A stretch of DNA of 41,543 bases from JBHHZM01 sp046758065 (GCA_046758065.1 JBHHZM010000008.1:1-41543); one strand, 5' to 3'; positions 31,797 to 39,830 are shown, counted from the stretch's first letter. Notes: a model not told the origin generated them from the sequence alone. Made by a program: numbers and translations.

Positions 31797-32716
31797 AGGT
31801 CGGCGACCTTTCCGTCGAGACGTTCGGGCGGCGACTTGCGGGTAACGGCGTGGTCTTCAGGACCGGACCGTTCGTCACGCATCTCGCTGCGCCGCTCGGC
31901 GAACTCGCTGCGCCGCTGCACTGTCTCTACGCCGACTTTCCCTGCGACGACGGCGGCATCGCCGACTTCCACCTGCGGATTGCGCCAACCTCGTGGCTCC
32001 GACGCCGCTGGCGCCCCAGCGTGCGTTTCCTGGTCGACGGGCAAGCGCGGTTTCTGCCCGCGCCGCGGCGCATGGCATTGGCGATGTTCGAGTGGGGCCT
32101 CAACTCCTGTATCTTCCGGAACGCGAACCAGTTCCTCATATTCCATGCCGCGGTCGCGGAACGGGACGGTCTCGCCGTGGTCATGGCGGGCGAGCCGGGC
32201 GCCGGAAAGAGCACGCTTTGCGCCGCGCTGGTCAACCGCGGCTGGCGCCTGCTGTCGGACGAGTTCGCGCTCGTCCGCCCCCAAGACGGCCGGTTGCTGC
32301 CCATCGCCCGGCCGGTATCGCTCAAGAACGAATCGATCGGGATCATCCGCGCCTTCGCGCCCGATGCCACGATCGGCCCCGAATGCAGCGACACCCACAA
32401 GGGCGCGGTCGCCCATATGAAGCCGCCCACCGACAGCGTGAACCGCGCCGACGATCCGGCGACGCCTGCCTGGATTCTGTTTCCGCGCTACCGCGCCGGC
32501 GCCGAAACCCGGCTCGAACCGGTATCGCGGGCGCGCGCCTTCTTCCGTATCGCCGATCAGTCGTTCAACTACCACATCTTGGGCGCCGCCGGTTTCGAGT
32601 CGGTCTCGCGGCTGATCGAGACCTGCAGCTGCCACGATCTCGCCTACGCGTCGCTCGACCAGGCGGTCGCGCTGCTCAACGGCTTCGCGCCCGCCACCAC
32701 GCCGGTCGCGCGGTGA
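31793..32716 (+). CDS. HprK-related kinase A
   Basis: A 307-residue protein distantly related to HPr kinase. The C-terminal kinase core has Walker A GEPGAGKST (133-141, Lys139), the preceding His118 in IFHAAVAERDG, and LLSDEFALV with Asp156, equivalent to HprK catalytic elements. The N-terminal 110 residues are specific to this family. No PTS HPr gene is nearby, so HPr itself is an unlikely substrate. HprK-like kinases in some lasso peptide clusters phosphorylate the peptide, which makes the mini-protein at 31107 a reasonable candidate here. It overlaps the PqqD-like gene by 4 bases and the next gene by 1. Confidence 0.88.
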   Translation: MKVGDLSVETFGRRLAGNGVVFRTGPFVTHLAAPLGELAAPLHCLYADFPCDDGGIADFHLRIAPTSWLRRRWRPSVRFLVDGQARFLPAPRRMALAMFEWGLNSCIFRNANQFLIFHAAVAERDGLAVVMAGEPGAGKSTLCAALVNRGWRLLSDEFALVRPQDGRLLPIARPVSLKNESIGIIRAFAPDATIGPECSDTHKGAVAHMKPPTDSVNRADDPATPAWILFPRYRAGAETRLEPVSRARAFFRIADQSFNYHILGAAGFESVSRLIETCSCHDLAYASLDQAVALLNGFAPATTPVAR

Positions 32717-33843
32717 TGGCGCGGGACGTCGCCGGCGCCGGGATTCTGCTGGCCGTTCTGGGCCAGCCGCAGCGCATGGCGGAGCTCGCCGCAGGCGAAT
32801 GGGACCTGATGCTCGCCCAGGCGCGATCGGGCGCCCTCGTCCCCCATCTCGCCTTTCAGGCCGACGATTGCGGGCTCGACGGGCGGTTGCCCGAAAAGGT
32901 GCGTCAGCACTTCGCCGGGGCGCGCGCGGTGGCCGCCGATCAGGACCGCACCATCCGCTGGGAAATCAACCGCATCGCCCGCGCCCTCGGCGGCCTCGGC
33001 GTCCCCGTCGTGCTGCTCAAGGGCGCGGCCTACGTCGCCACGGGCCTCGCCATGGCGCGCGGCCGGCTGGTCAGCGACGTCGATATCATGGTGCCCCGAA
33101 GCGCGCTCGACCGGGCCGAGGCGACGCTCGTCCGCCACGGCTGGGAGCCGATGAAGCTCGAGCCCTACGACCAGCGCTATTACCGCACCTGGATGCACGA
33201 ACTGCCGCCGCTCAGGCACCGCGAGCGACTCACCGTGATCGACGTGCATCACACCATCCTGCCGCCGTCGAGCCGGCTCAAGCCCGACGGCGAGGCGCTG
33301 TTGCGCGCGGCCCTGCCGCTCGAACGGCCGCCGCTCCATGTGCTCGCGCCCGCCGACATGCTGCTGCACTGCGCCGCCCATCTGTTCCACGACGGCGAGA
33401 TTGCCGATTCGTTGCGCGACCTCGTCGACCTGCACGGTCTTCTCTGCCACTTCGGGACGGACGAGACATTCTGGCGCGCGCTGTTGCCGCGCGCGCGTGC
33501 GCTCGGGCTCATGCGGCCGCTCTACTACGCGCTGCGCTACACCACGCGGCTCCTGGAAACCCCGGTGCCGGCGGAAGTCCTGGCCGCCGCGCGCGCCGGT
33601 GCGCCGGCGGGTCCGGCGCGGGCGCTGATGGACCGGCTGGCGCCGCGCGCGCTCGTGCCCGACCATCCCGAGCGGCCGGACGCCGCCAAACGGCGCGCCG
33701 CGTTCCTGCTCTACGTCCGTTCGCACTGGCTGCGCATGCCGCCGCATCTGCTCGTCGCGCATCTCGGCCGCAAGGCGATCATGCGCCTTTCCGGACGTCA
33801 CGCCGCCGACGACGCAACCGATGCGGCGGCCGAAGCGCGTTAG
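32716..33843 (+). CDS. Nucleotidyltransferase family protein (NTP_transf_5 type)
   Basis: A 375-residue putative nucleotidyltransferase. VVLLKGAAYVATGLAMARGRLVSDVDIMVP (about 97-126) contains Asp121-x-Asp123, the metal-binding pair of the polymerase-beta-like fold. LTVIDVHHTIL carries a further Asp and His. A helical C-terminal half includes LLHCAAHLFHDGEIADSLRDLVDL. It is the third gene of the HPr-rel-A set, starting on the stop of the kinase gene (TGATG). It may nucleotidylate the same target, but the reaction is unproven. It converges with the mutase gene 19 bases away. Confidence 0.85.
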   Translation: MARDVAGAGILLAVLGQPQRMAELAAGEWDLMLAQARSGALVPHLAFQADDCGLDGRLPEKVRQHFAGARAVAADQDRTIRWEINRIARALGGLGVPVVLLKGAAYVATGLAMARGRLVSDVDIMVPRSALDRAEATLVRHGWEPMKLEPYDQRYYRTWMHELPPLRHRERLTVIDVHHTILPPSSRLKPDGEALLRAALPLERPPLHVLAPADMLLHCAAHLFHDGEIADSLRDLVDLHGLLCHFGTDETFWRALLPRARALGLMRPLYYALRYTTRLLETPVPAEVLAAARAGAPAGPARALMDRLAPRALVPDHPERPDAAKRRAAFLLYVRSHWLRMPPHLLVAHLGRKAIMRLSGRHAADDATDAAAEAR

Positions 33844-33862
33844 CAAGCAGGCGAAAGCCGGC

Positions 33863-36013
33863 TTACGCGGCCTTGCGCCGCTCGGCGATCAGCGTCATGA
33901 CCTCGGCCGCCGCGGCGGGAACGTTGGTGCCGGGACCGAAGATCGCGGCGACCCCGGCGGCGCGCAGAGCGTCGTGGTCCTGGGGCGGGATGACGCCGCC
34001 GCAGACCACCACGATATCGTCGCCCCCCTCGGCGGCGAGCGCGGCGATCAGGTCGGGCACCAGGGTACGGTGTGCCCCCGCCTGGGACGAAACGCCGATG
34101 ACGTGGACGTCGTTCTCGATCGCCTGCCGGGCGGCCTGGCCGGGGGTCTGGAACAGCGGGCCGAGATCGACGTCGAAGCCGATGTCGGCGAACGCGGTGG
34201 CGATCACCTTGGCGCCGCGGTCGTGGCCGTCCTGACCGAGCTTGACCACCAGCATCCTCGGCCGGCGGCCTTCCTTGGCGGCGAAAGCCGCGGTCTCGGC
34301 CTGGATGCGGTCGAACGCCGCATCACCCGCGAATGCCCCGCCGTAGACCCCCGAGATGGTGCGCGTGTCGGGGCGATAGCGGCCGAAAACGCGCTCGAGC
34401 GCGGCGGTGATCTCGCCGAGCGAGGCGCGCACCCGGCACGCCTCGACCGAAAGCGCCAGCAGGTTGTCCGCGTCGCTTTCGGCGGCGCGCGTCAGCGCCG
34501 CGAGCGCGGCCTGGCAAGCGGCCTCGTCGCGTCCCGCGCGCAGCGCCGCGAGACGGTTAATCTGCGCCTCGCGCACGGCGTGGTTGTCGATGCTGCGCAC
34601 CGCGATCGGGTTGGTCCCGTCGACCGCGTATTTGTTGACGCCGACGATCGTCTCCTCGCCGCGATCGATGCGCGCCTGACGGCGCGCCGCGCTCTCCTCG
34701 ATTCTGAGCTTCGGCATGCCGGCCTCGATCGCCCTGGTCATGCCGCCCAGCGCCTCGACCTCCTCGATCAGCGCCCAGGCGTGGTGGGCGACACTCGCGG
34801 TCAGGCTCTCGACGTAGTAGCTGCCGGCGAGCGGGTCGACGACGCGCGCGGTTCCGGTCTCCTCGGCGAGGATGAGCTGGGTGTTGCGGGCGATGCGCGC
34901 CGCCGTGTCGCTGGGCAGCGCGAGCGCCTCGTCGAAGGCGTTGGTGTGCAGGCTCTGGGTGCCGCCGAGCACCGCGGCGAGCGCTTCGTAGGCGGTGCGC
35001 ACGACGTTGTTATAGGGCTCCTGCTCGGTGAGCGAAACGCCCGAGGTCTGGCAGTGGGTCCTGAGCGCCAGCGACATCGGGTTCGCGGGCGAGAATTGGT
35101 TCATCATCCGCGCCCACAGGAGCCGCGCGGCGCGCAGCTTGGCGATCTCCATGAAGAAGTTCATGCCGACGCAGAAGAAGAACGACAGCCGCGGCGCGAA
35201 GGCGTCGATGTCGAGGCCGCGGGCGCGCGCCGCGCGCACGTATTCGAGACCGTCGGCGAGGGTGAAGGCGAGCTCCTGCACCACGGTCGCGCCAGCCTCC
35301 TGCATGTGATAGCCCGAGATCGAGATCGAATTGAAGCGCGGCATGCGCCGGGCCGTGTATTCGATGATGTCGGCGACGATGCGCATGCTCGGCGCGGGCG
35401 GGTAGATGAAGGTGTTGCGGACCATGAACTCCTTGAGGATGTCGTTCTGGATCGTGCCCGCGAGCTTTTCCGGCGCGACGCCCTGCTCCTCGCCGGCGAC
35501 GATGAAGCCCGCGAGCACCGGCAGTACCGCGCCGTTCATGGTCATCGAGACGGTCATGCGATCGAGCGGGATGCCGTCGAACAGCACCTTCATGTCCTCG
35601 ACCGAATCGATCGCCACGCCGGCCATGCCGACGTCGGCGACCGCCTGCGGATCGTCCGAATCGAAGCCCCGGTGGGTGGCGAGGTCGAACGCGACCGAAA
35701 GCCCCTTCTGGCCTTCCGCCAGCGCCCGCCGATAGAAGGCGTTCGACTCCTCGGCGGTCGAGAAGCCGCCGTACTGACGAATCGTCCAGCGCCGGCCGGC
35801 GTACATGGTGGCGCGCGGACCGCGCAGGTAAGGCGCGAAGCCGGGGAGCGTGTCGAGATGATCGAGCCCTTCGAGGTCGTCCGCGGTGTAAAGCGGCTTG
35901 ACGCGGATGCCCTCGGGCGTCTCCCAGGCGAGACTCTCGGGGTCGCCGCCGTTGAGCTCCTTGGCGGCAAGGGCGGCCCAGTCCTTGAGGGTTTTCTTCG
36001 GAAAATCGGCCAT
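33863..36013 (-). CDS. scpA: Methylmalonyl-CoA mutase, large subunit
   Basis: Adenosylcobalamin enzyme interconverting (R)-methylmalonyl-CoA and succinyl-CoA, the last step of propionyl-CoA use. It has 716 residues, covering the whole catalytic-subunit length: a TIM-barrel domain (TIRQYGGFSTAEESNAFYRR, about 87-106; STNPISGYH-like region FNSISISGYHMQEAGA) and a C-terminal B12 domain with the DxHxxG motif DGHDRG (His597). A small mutB-type subunit gene is not adjacent, so it may be a homodimer or pair with a gene elsewhere. ATG 36013 fits the family; an in-frame upstream start lacks similarity. A palindrome at 36035-36050 overlaps its promoter area. Confidence 0.96.
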   Translation of the reverse strand: MADFPKKTLKDWAALAAKELNGGDPESLAWETPEGIRVKPLYTADDLEGLDHLDTLPGFAPYLRGPRATMYAGRRWTIRQYGGFSTAEESNAFYRRALAEGQKGLSVAFDLATHRGFDSDDPQAVADVGMAGVAIDSVEDMKVLFDGIPLDRMTVSMTMNGAVLPVLAGFIVAGEEQGVAPEKLAGTIQNDILKEFMVRNTFIYPPAPSMRIVADIIEYTARRMPRFNSISISGYHMQEAGATVVQELAFTLADGLEYVRAARARGLDIDAFAPRLSFFFCVGMNFFMEIAKLRAARLLWARMMNQFSPANPMSLALRTHCQTSGVSLTEQEPYNNVVRTAYEALAAVLGGTQSLHTNAFDEALALPSDTAARIARNTQLILAEETGTARVVDPLAGSYYVESLTASVAHHAWALIEEVEALGGMTRAIEAGMPKLRIEESAARRQARIDRGEETIVGVNKYAVDGTNPIAVRSIDNHAVREAQINRLAALRAGRDEAACQAALAALTRAAESDADNLLALSVEACRVRASLGEITAALERVFGRYRPDTRTISGVYGGAFAGDAAFDRIQAETAAFAAKEGRRPRMLVVKLGQDGHDRGAKVIATAFADIGFDVDLGPLFQTPGQAARQAIENDVHVIGVSSQAGAHRTLVPDLIAALAAEGGDDIVVVCGGVIPPQDHDALRAAGVAAIFGPGTNVPAAAAEVMTLIAERRKAA

Positions 36014-36034
36014 CGCGGCGCTCGCCGGTTCTCG

Positions 36035-36050
36035 TTTCGCAACTGCGAAA
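36035..36050. promoter_or_regulatory. 16-bp palindrome upstream of the mutase gene
   Basis: TTTCGCAACTGCGAAA is a perfect 7-2-7 dyad, 21 bases upstream of the mutase start, next to a minus-strand TACTTT/TTTATT that could be the -10 region. It resembles TTTGCAAA-type sites of short-chain acyl-CoA regulators (PccR/RamB family). That match is an inference. Confidence 0.5.
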
Positions 36051-36132
36051 TAAAGTATGGCGACGGTAACCGGCGGCGTCAACGTGAGGCCCGCGGTGGT
36101 GATGTACGGATGTTTGTGTCAGTGAAGTGAGA

Positions 36133-36178
36133 GGGGCACTCCTTGGTTGTTTTGACGGCAACCAGGAAGAAGCGCCCC
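36133..36178 (+). mobile_element. Hairpin of the IS256-type left end
   Basis: GGGGC (36133-36137) pairs with GCCCC (36174-36178), and CCTTGGTTG (36141-36149, one bulge) with CAACCAGG (36159-36166). The structure lies directly before the transposase remnant ATG. The exact IS boundary is not visible. Confidence 0.45.
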
Positions 36179-36180
36179 CG

Positions 36181-36369
36181 ATGTCACGGAGCGTAACGAT
36201 CAGGGGCTTGCCTCAGGCCTTTGCGATCATCAAGGAGATGGAGAACCGGGATTACGATTGGGGCGACGACTACCGCCGATCGGGGCGGCAGGCGCTGGCC
36301 GGGATCCTTGAGGATCAGATGGCGCGGCGCCTCGATCGGCACCTCGACGAGATGACGCGGCGCGGCGCG
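36181..36369 (+). pseudogene. N-terminal remnant of an IS256-family transposase
   Basis: About 63 codons from ATG 36181 read MSRSVTIRGLPQAF, then KEMENRDYDWGDDYR and ALAGILEDQMARRLDRHLDE. This is the N-terminal pattern of alphaproteobacterial IS256-type (Mutator) transposases of roughly 400 residues. AGGAAG precedes the start. Similarity stops after DEMTRRGA, at about 36369, 5 bases from the rpmJ stop codon on the opposite strand. The DDE catalytic part and the right end are gone, so the element cannot move by itself. Confidence 0.8.
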
Positions 36370-36374
36370 GCGTT

Positions 36375-36500
36375 TCAGCCCTGGCGGACCTTGAAGCGCG
36401 GGTTGGTCTTGTTGATCAGGTAGACCCGTCCCTTGCGGCGCACGACCCGACAGTCCTTGTGCCGCTTCTTCGATGACTTCAGCGAGTTGCGAACCTTCAT
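36375..36500 (-). CDS. rpmJ: 50S ribosomal protein bL36
   Basis: A 41-residue ribosomal protein: MKVRNSLKSSKKRHKDCR, then VVRRKGRVYLINKTNPRFKVRQG. It has a single cysteine, so it is the zinc-free (C-minus) form usual in alphaproteobacteria. It has a consensus promoter at 36541-36569. The IS256 remnant abuts its 3' end, so its original terminator may be lost; none is visible. Confidence 0.95.
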   Translation of the reverse strand: MKVRNSLKSSKKRHKDCRVVRRKGRVYLINKTNPRFKVRQG

Positions 36501-36540
36501 GACGGGTCTCGATCAACCGGGGGCCGTCGCGGGAGGGCGC

Positions 36541-36569
36541 ACCCTACGCATCGGCATCCGGCCTGTCAA
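36541..36569 (-). promoter_or_regulatory. sigma-70-type promoter of rpmJ
   Basis: On the minus strand, TTGACA (36569-36564) and TAGGGT (36546-36541) are 17 bases apart. The start would be near 36534, giving a leader of about 34 bases to the rpmJ ATG at 36500. Confidence 0.65.
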
Positions 36570-36586
36570 CCGAAGGATAGAGCGAG

Positions 36587-38359
36587 TCAGGGACGGCCGG
36601 ATGCGAGATCCGGCCGGCTGCGCCGGAGATCGACCAGGGTGGTGGCGAGCCGGGCCAGCGCCCGCGCCCTCAGCCAGGCGCTGGCGAGCGAGCCGGCGTA
36701 GTCGAGCGCCCGCTCCAGCACCGCCTCGGCGCCGGTTGCGTCGCCGCCCGCGAGCCGGGCGACGGCGACGTCGCCGAGCAGCCAGACCCGTTCGAGGGGG
36801 TCGCGGATCTCGGCCGAGGCGGCGTCGGCGAGGGCCTCGCTGCGGCGCGCCGCCGCCCAGTCGCCGCTGGCCGCCTGCGCGACGGCGAGCATCCAGAAGG
36901 CGCGCGCCCGCACCGTCGGGTGGTCGATCGCGCGCGCGGTCTCGAAGGCGTCCCCGGGCGCGCCGGTCTCGGCCTGGGCGCGGGCGATGCGGCCGAGCGC
37001 ATAGGCACGGGTGTAGGCGAAGGCGATGGCTTCGGCCACGGCGCGCGCCTTGCCGAGCGTCGCGCGCGCCGCCGCGGGATCGCCCGCCTTGTCCTGGATC
37101 AGCGCCAGTTCGAGCAACGCGAGCGCGCGGGCGTGCGGGTCGTCGATCGTCGCCGCGGTCGCGAACGCCCGGGCGATCGCACCGCGTTCGGCCTGGGCCA
37201 CGGCGACCCGGATCAGTGCCGGCGCGCGGTGGCGCGGCTCGGCGATCCGGTCGGTGGTGGCGAGCGCCTCCGCGGGCAGACCGGCGTCGGCCTGCGAGGC
37301 GGCGATGCGGCCGAGCAGCCGGCCCCGCTCGTCCGCCGTTGCGGCGCGGCGCGCGCCCGCCGCCGCCTCGTCGAGATGCGCGGCCGCGCCGGTGCGGTCG
37401 CCGAGCTTGGCCTCGATCCCGGCGATCTCGCTGAGCAGCAGCGCCCGCCGTCCGGGATCGGCGACCGTGCCGGTTGCGGCCAGCGCCTCGGCGAGGCTGA
37501 GCCGGGTCGCGCCGGCATCGCCGGCGACGGCCTGCGCCGCGGCGACCGCGTTGAGCGCCCGGGCCCGGAGCCGGGTGTCGGGGATGGCCCGCGCCGTGGT
37601 GCGCGCGCCCCGATAGTCCCCCGCCCCCGCCTGGGCGACGGCGATCTTGCCGAGCGTCGAAATGACCAGACGCGGATCGGCCATGCGACCGGCGGTGGCC
37701 CGCGCGGCGGCGCCGTCGCCGGCGCCGGCGAAGGCCGCGGCGAGTTCGCCGAACGCCCAATCGCGCAGCTCGACCCGATCGACCGAGGCCGCGGCAGCGC
37801 GCGCCTCGTCGAGCAGGCAGGCGGGCGTGGGCGCGGCGAAGCAGGCGGCGGTCTCGTCCTCCGACGGACGCGGGGGGCGCGCCCCGGCGGCGACCGCGAC
37901 CAGTCGGCGCGCGCTCTCGTGGGCGTCGAGCGCCCGCCGCGCGGTCTCGATCTGCTCGGCGCGCAGGGTCTCGATCCGGTTGAGCAGCCGCCGGGCGTCG
38001 CTCGCCGCCGATTCCAGGTGCTCGAGCAGGGCGGGACTCGGCGTCCCGTCGACCGGCAGGCCGGCCTGGCGCTGATAGTTGCGAATCGCCGCTTTGGTCT
38101 CGGGCGTCAGGCGGGCGTCGAGCATGCCGCGATAGAGGCCGAGTTCCCGGAGCCGCCGCTGAACGCGCCGCACCAGCGCGCCTCGCGCGCCATCGACGGT
38201 GGCGAGGGACGGACCGTCCGCGCCGTCCTGAAGTGCCGCGAGGACGAGGACGCCCGTCGGCGCATCCGCGCGCGCCGCCGGCGTTGCGCCGAGCGCCGCG
38301 ACCATCAGCGCGAGCGCCGCCGTCGATCCCGGCAAGAACGATTTCATCATTCCTAACAT
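36587..38359 (-). CDS. Secreted peptidoglycan-binding protein with tandem helical repeats
   Basis: A 590-residue exported protein. The signal peptide is about 1-31 (ALALMVAALGATPAARA). A PG_binding_1 domain lies at about 58-110 (VRRVQRRLRELGLYRGMLD, NYQRQAGLPVDG), followed by a helical linker. From about residue 190 to the end there are about ten TPR/Sel1-like helical repeats. The recurring pattern is I-x-D-x-x-x-RA-x-AL-x-x-IA-x-AQA-x-AGD. The function may be scaffolding or regulation at the cell wall; no catalytic residues are seen. Start ATG 38359 follows AAGGA at a longish spacing; ATG 38350/38347 and GTG 38386 are alternatives. Confidence 0.8.
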   Translation of the reverse strand: MLGMMKSFLPGSTAALALMVAALGATPAARADAPTGVLVLAALQDGADGPSLATVDGARGALVRRVQRRLRELGLYRGMLDARLTPETKAAIRNYQRQAGLPVDGTPSPALLEHLESAASDARRLLNRIETLRAEQIETARRALDAHESARRLVAVAAGARPPRPSEDETAACFAAPTPACLLDEARAAAASVDRVELRDWAFGELAAAFAGAGDGAAARATAGRMADPRLVISTLGKIAVAQAGAGDYRGARTTARAIPDTRLRARALNAVAAAQAVAGDAGATRLSLAEALAATGTVADPGRRALLLSEIAGIEAKLGDRTGAAAHLDEAAAGARRAATADERGRLLGRIAASQADAGLPAEALATTDRIAEPRHRAPALIRVAVAQAERGAIARAFATAATIDDPHARALALLELALIQDKAGDPAAARATLGKARAVAEAIAFAYTRAYALGRIARAQAETGAPGDAFETARAIDHPTVRARAFWMLAVAQAASGDWAAARRSEALADAASAEIRDPLERVWLLGDVAVARLAGGDATGAEAVLERALDYAGSLASAWLRARALARLATTLVDLRRSRPDLASGRP

Positions 38360-38502
38360 AGTGTAAACGCCGTCCTTTCTCATCACAAAACCATCGGCCC
38401 GGGCGGGCGCGCCCCCGTTAGCGATCGATTATCCACTGCCGCGTACGATCGGGACCGGCGACAGGCGGAGACCCGGGCCTGGGGCGAAGGAGCGGCCGCG
38501 CG

Positions 38503-39117
38503 ATGTTCGAGACCGGCGAGAGCGAGAACCACCGTTCGGCGAGTTCCGCAGCGGGCGGCAACCTGGGGCGGAACGTCCGCAACGCCGCCCTCTTGGTGCT
38601 GGGAAGTCTGGTCGCCGCCCATTTCCTGAGCGGCAGCACCAGGGTGTGGAACGCCATCGACCGCACCGCCGGCCAAGCGGCGCCGGACGGAGCGGCGGGC
38701 GCCGCAACCGACGGGGCCGCGTTCGACGACGGCGCCGATGACCCGGAAGGACGCCAACTCGCGATCCGCGCCGGACCCGGCGGGCATTTCGTGGTCGACG
38801 CGCGCGTCAACGGCACCCGGGTCCGTTTTCTGGTCGATACCGGGGCCTCGACCGTCGCGCTCACGCCCGGCGACGCGCGCCGCCTCGGCCTCCACCCGGC
38901 GCGGTCCGCCTTCAGCGAGCGTTACCGGACCCCCGGCGGCGACGTGCGCGGCGCGCCCGTGACGCTCGATTCGATCCGCATCGGCGCCCTGCGCCGCGAC
39001 GACGTCCGCGCCACGGTCATGGCGGCGCCGCTGCGGATGTCGCTGCTCGGCATGAGCTTTCTCAATCGGCTCGAGGGATACCGGGTCCAAAACGGCCGTT
39101 TGATCCTCCGCTGGTAG
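38503..39117 (+). CDS. Membrane-anchored retropepsin-like aspartic protease (TIGR02281 family)
   Basis: A 204-residue clan AA protease. A single membrane helix (about 28-44) precedes a flexible Ala/Asp-rich linker. The protease domain starts near residue 86, with the catalytic motif FLVDTGAST (Asp112-Thr-Gly), LTPGDARRLGL and the closing LLGMSFLNRLEGYRVQNGRLIL. One DTG per chain implies a homodimer. The protease domain should face the periplasm. ATG 38503 is preceded by GAAGGAG. It diverges from the peptidoglycan-binding repeat gene. No substrate is known. Confidence 0.92.
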   Translation: MFETGESENHRSASSAAGGNLGRNVRNAALLVLGSLVAAHFLSGSTRVWNAIDRTAGQAAPDGAAGAATDGAAFDDGADDPEGRQLAIRAGPGGHFVVDARVNGTRVRFLVDTGASTVALTPGDARRLGLHPARSAFSERYRTPGGDVRGAPVTLDSIRIGALRRDDVRATVMAAPLRMSLLGMSFLNRLEGYRVQNGRLILRW

Positions 39118-39828
39118 GCGCACTCGCGCCAGCGTTCGGGCTTGCCCAAGACACAGCAAGAATCGTGCCAGCGCCGCCGCTTTGCTTTCTTTTCAAGGAC
39201 TTGGTTCGTTTCTTCCCGGCCAGCCGGCGGCGGTCCGCTCGATTCTGTAAAGAATCCCGACGGTTAACCGGCGCGCCGGGGCGCCGCGCGGGAGGTCCGC
39301 GCGCCGATCGTTAACCCGAATTCGCGAAATTACGCGGGGATTCCAAGGCCCTGGCCGCAGCGGCCCGGCGCGCCCGGGTGTAAAGAATTCCGACAAATCA
39401 GGACCGACCCGGCCGGCCCGCGACGGCGCGCCCGGCGGATCGCCCGACGGATCACCGCGGTTTTCCGGCGGATCGGGCATCACGAGCGCGGGTCGCACCC
39501 CGGTTTGCATCCGGTCGAAACACCGCCCGGACCGTCGGCTTTTCAGCAGATCACGCCCGCTTCGCGCCCAGCGGCGGAACTTGGCACACGGTCACCGCCA
39601 CAGCCGATTTTGATCCGAAGAGGGAGTGGGTAGCGGTAGCATAGGCGACAAAAGGGCTCCTTGATTGCCCCGCTTTCTTGGGGATCACTAAGCCACCCAT
39701 TCACAAAGAGCTGAACTAGGGCAATAATGCTAGGGCAAAAAGAAGCAGGGCCTCGTTTTTCGCATTCGATCGCAAGATCGTCGAGCGGTCGATTAAGAAA
39801 GTCAGAAGCAACCTCCACGGTGTGACGC
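39118..39828. other. 711-bp mostly non-coding junction
   Basis: The first 440 bases are GC-rich, with no convincing gene on either strand. They hold two copies of a 16-mer (39246 and 39379) and a CGGTTAACCG palindrome (39261-39270). From about 39560 the composition becomes AT-richer, like the ImmA/IrrE gene that follows, which marks the likely edge of acquired DNA. A weak minus-strand frame (39543-39830) covers that part. No tRNA or clear attachment site was found. Confidence 0.6.
39246..39394 (+). repeat. Direct repeat of a 16-mer, two copies
   Basis: TGTAAAGAATCCCGAC (39246-39261) and TGTAAAGAATTCCGAC (39379-39394) differ at one base and are 133 bases apart, with unrelated flanks. This is unlikely by chance in such GC-rich DNA. 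They could be regulator binding sites or copies of a dispersed genomic motif. Confidence 0.55.
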
Positions 39829-39830
39829 AT
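39543..39830 (-). CDS. Hypothetical protein, possibly a gene fragment
   Basis: A 95-codon frame beginning MRHTVEVASDFLNRPL, with AT-richer codon use like the adjacent ImmA/IrrE gene. Its ATG shares the CATG at 39828-39831 with that divergent gene. The central part (CPSIIALVQLFVNGWLSD) is protein-like. The last 30 residues (IGCGGDRVPSSAAGREAGVIC) look like read-through into unrelated GC-rich DNA. I recognise no family; it may be the truncated 5' part of a gene cut at the island edge, or not coding. Confidence 0.3.
   Translation of the reverse strand: MRHTVEVASDFLNRPLDDLAIECEKRGPASFCPSIIALVQLFVNGWLSDPQESGAIKEPFCRLCYRYPLPLRIKIGCGGDRVPSSAAGREAGVIC

Noticed and set aside
33821..36130. Long plus-strand frame across the mutase gene
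   Set aside because: Antisense to scpA, with composition dominated by Arg/Gly/Asp/Val and no domain.
39193..39510. Minus-strand frame in the non-coding junction
   Set aside because: Pro/Arg/Gly-rich, no family and no ribosome binding site. It covers both copies of the 16-mer repeat, which argues against coding.
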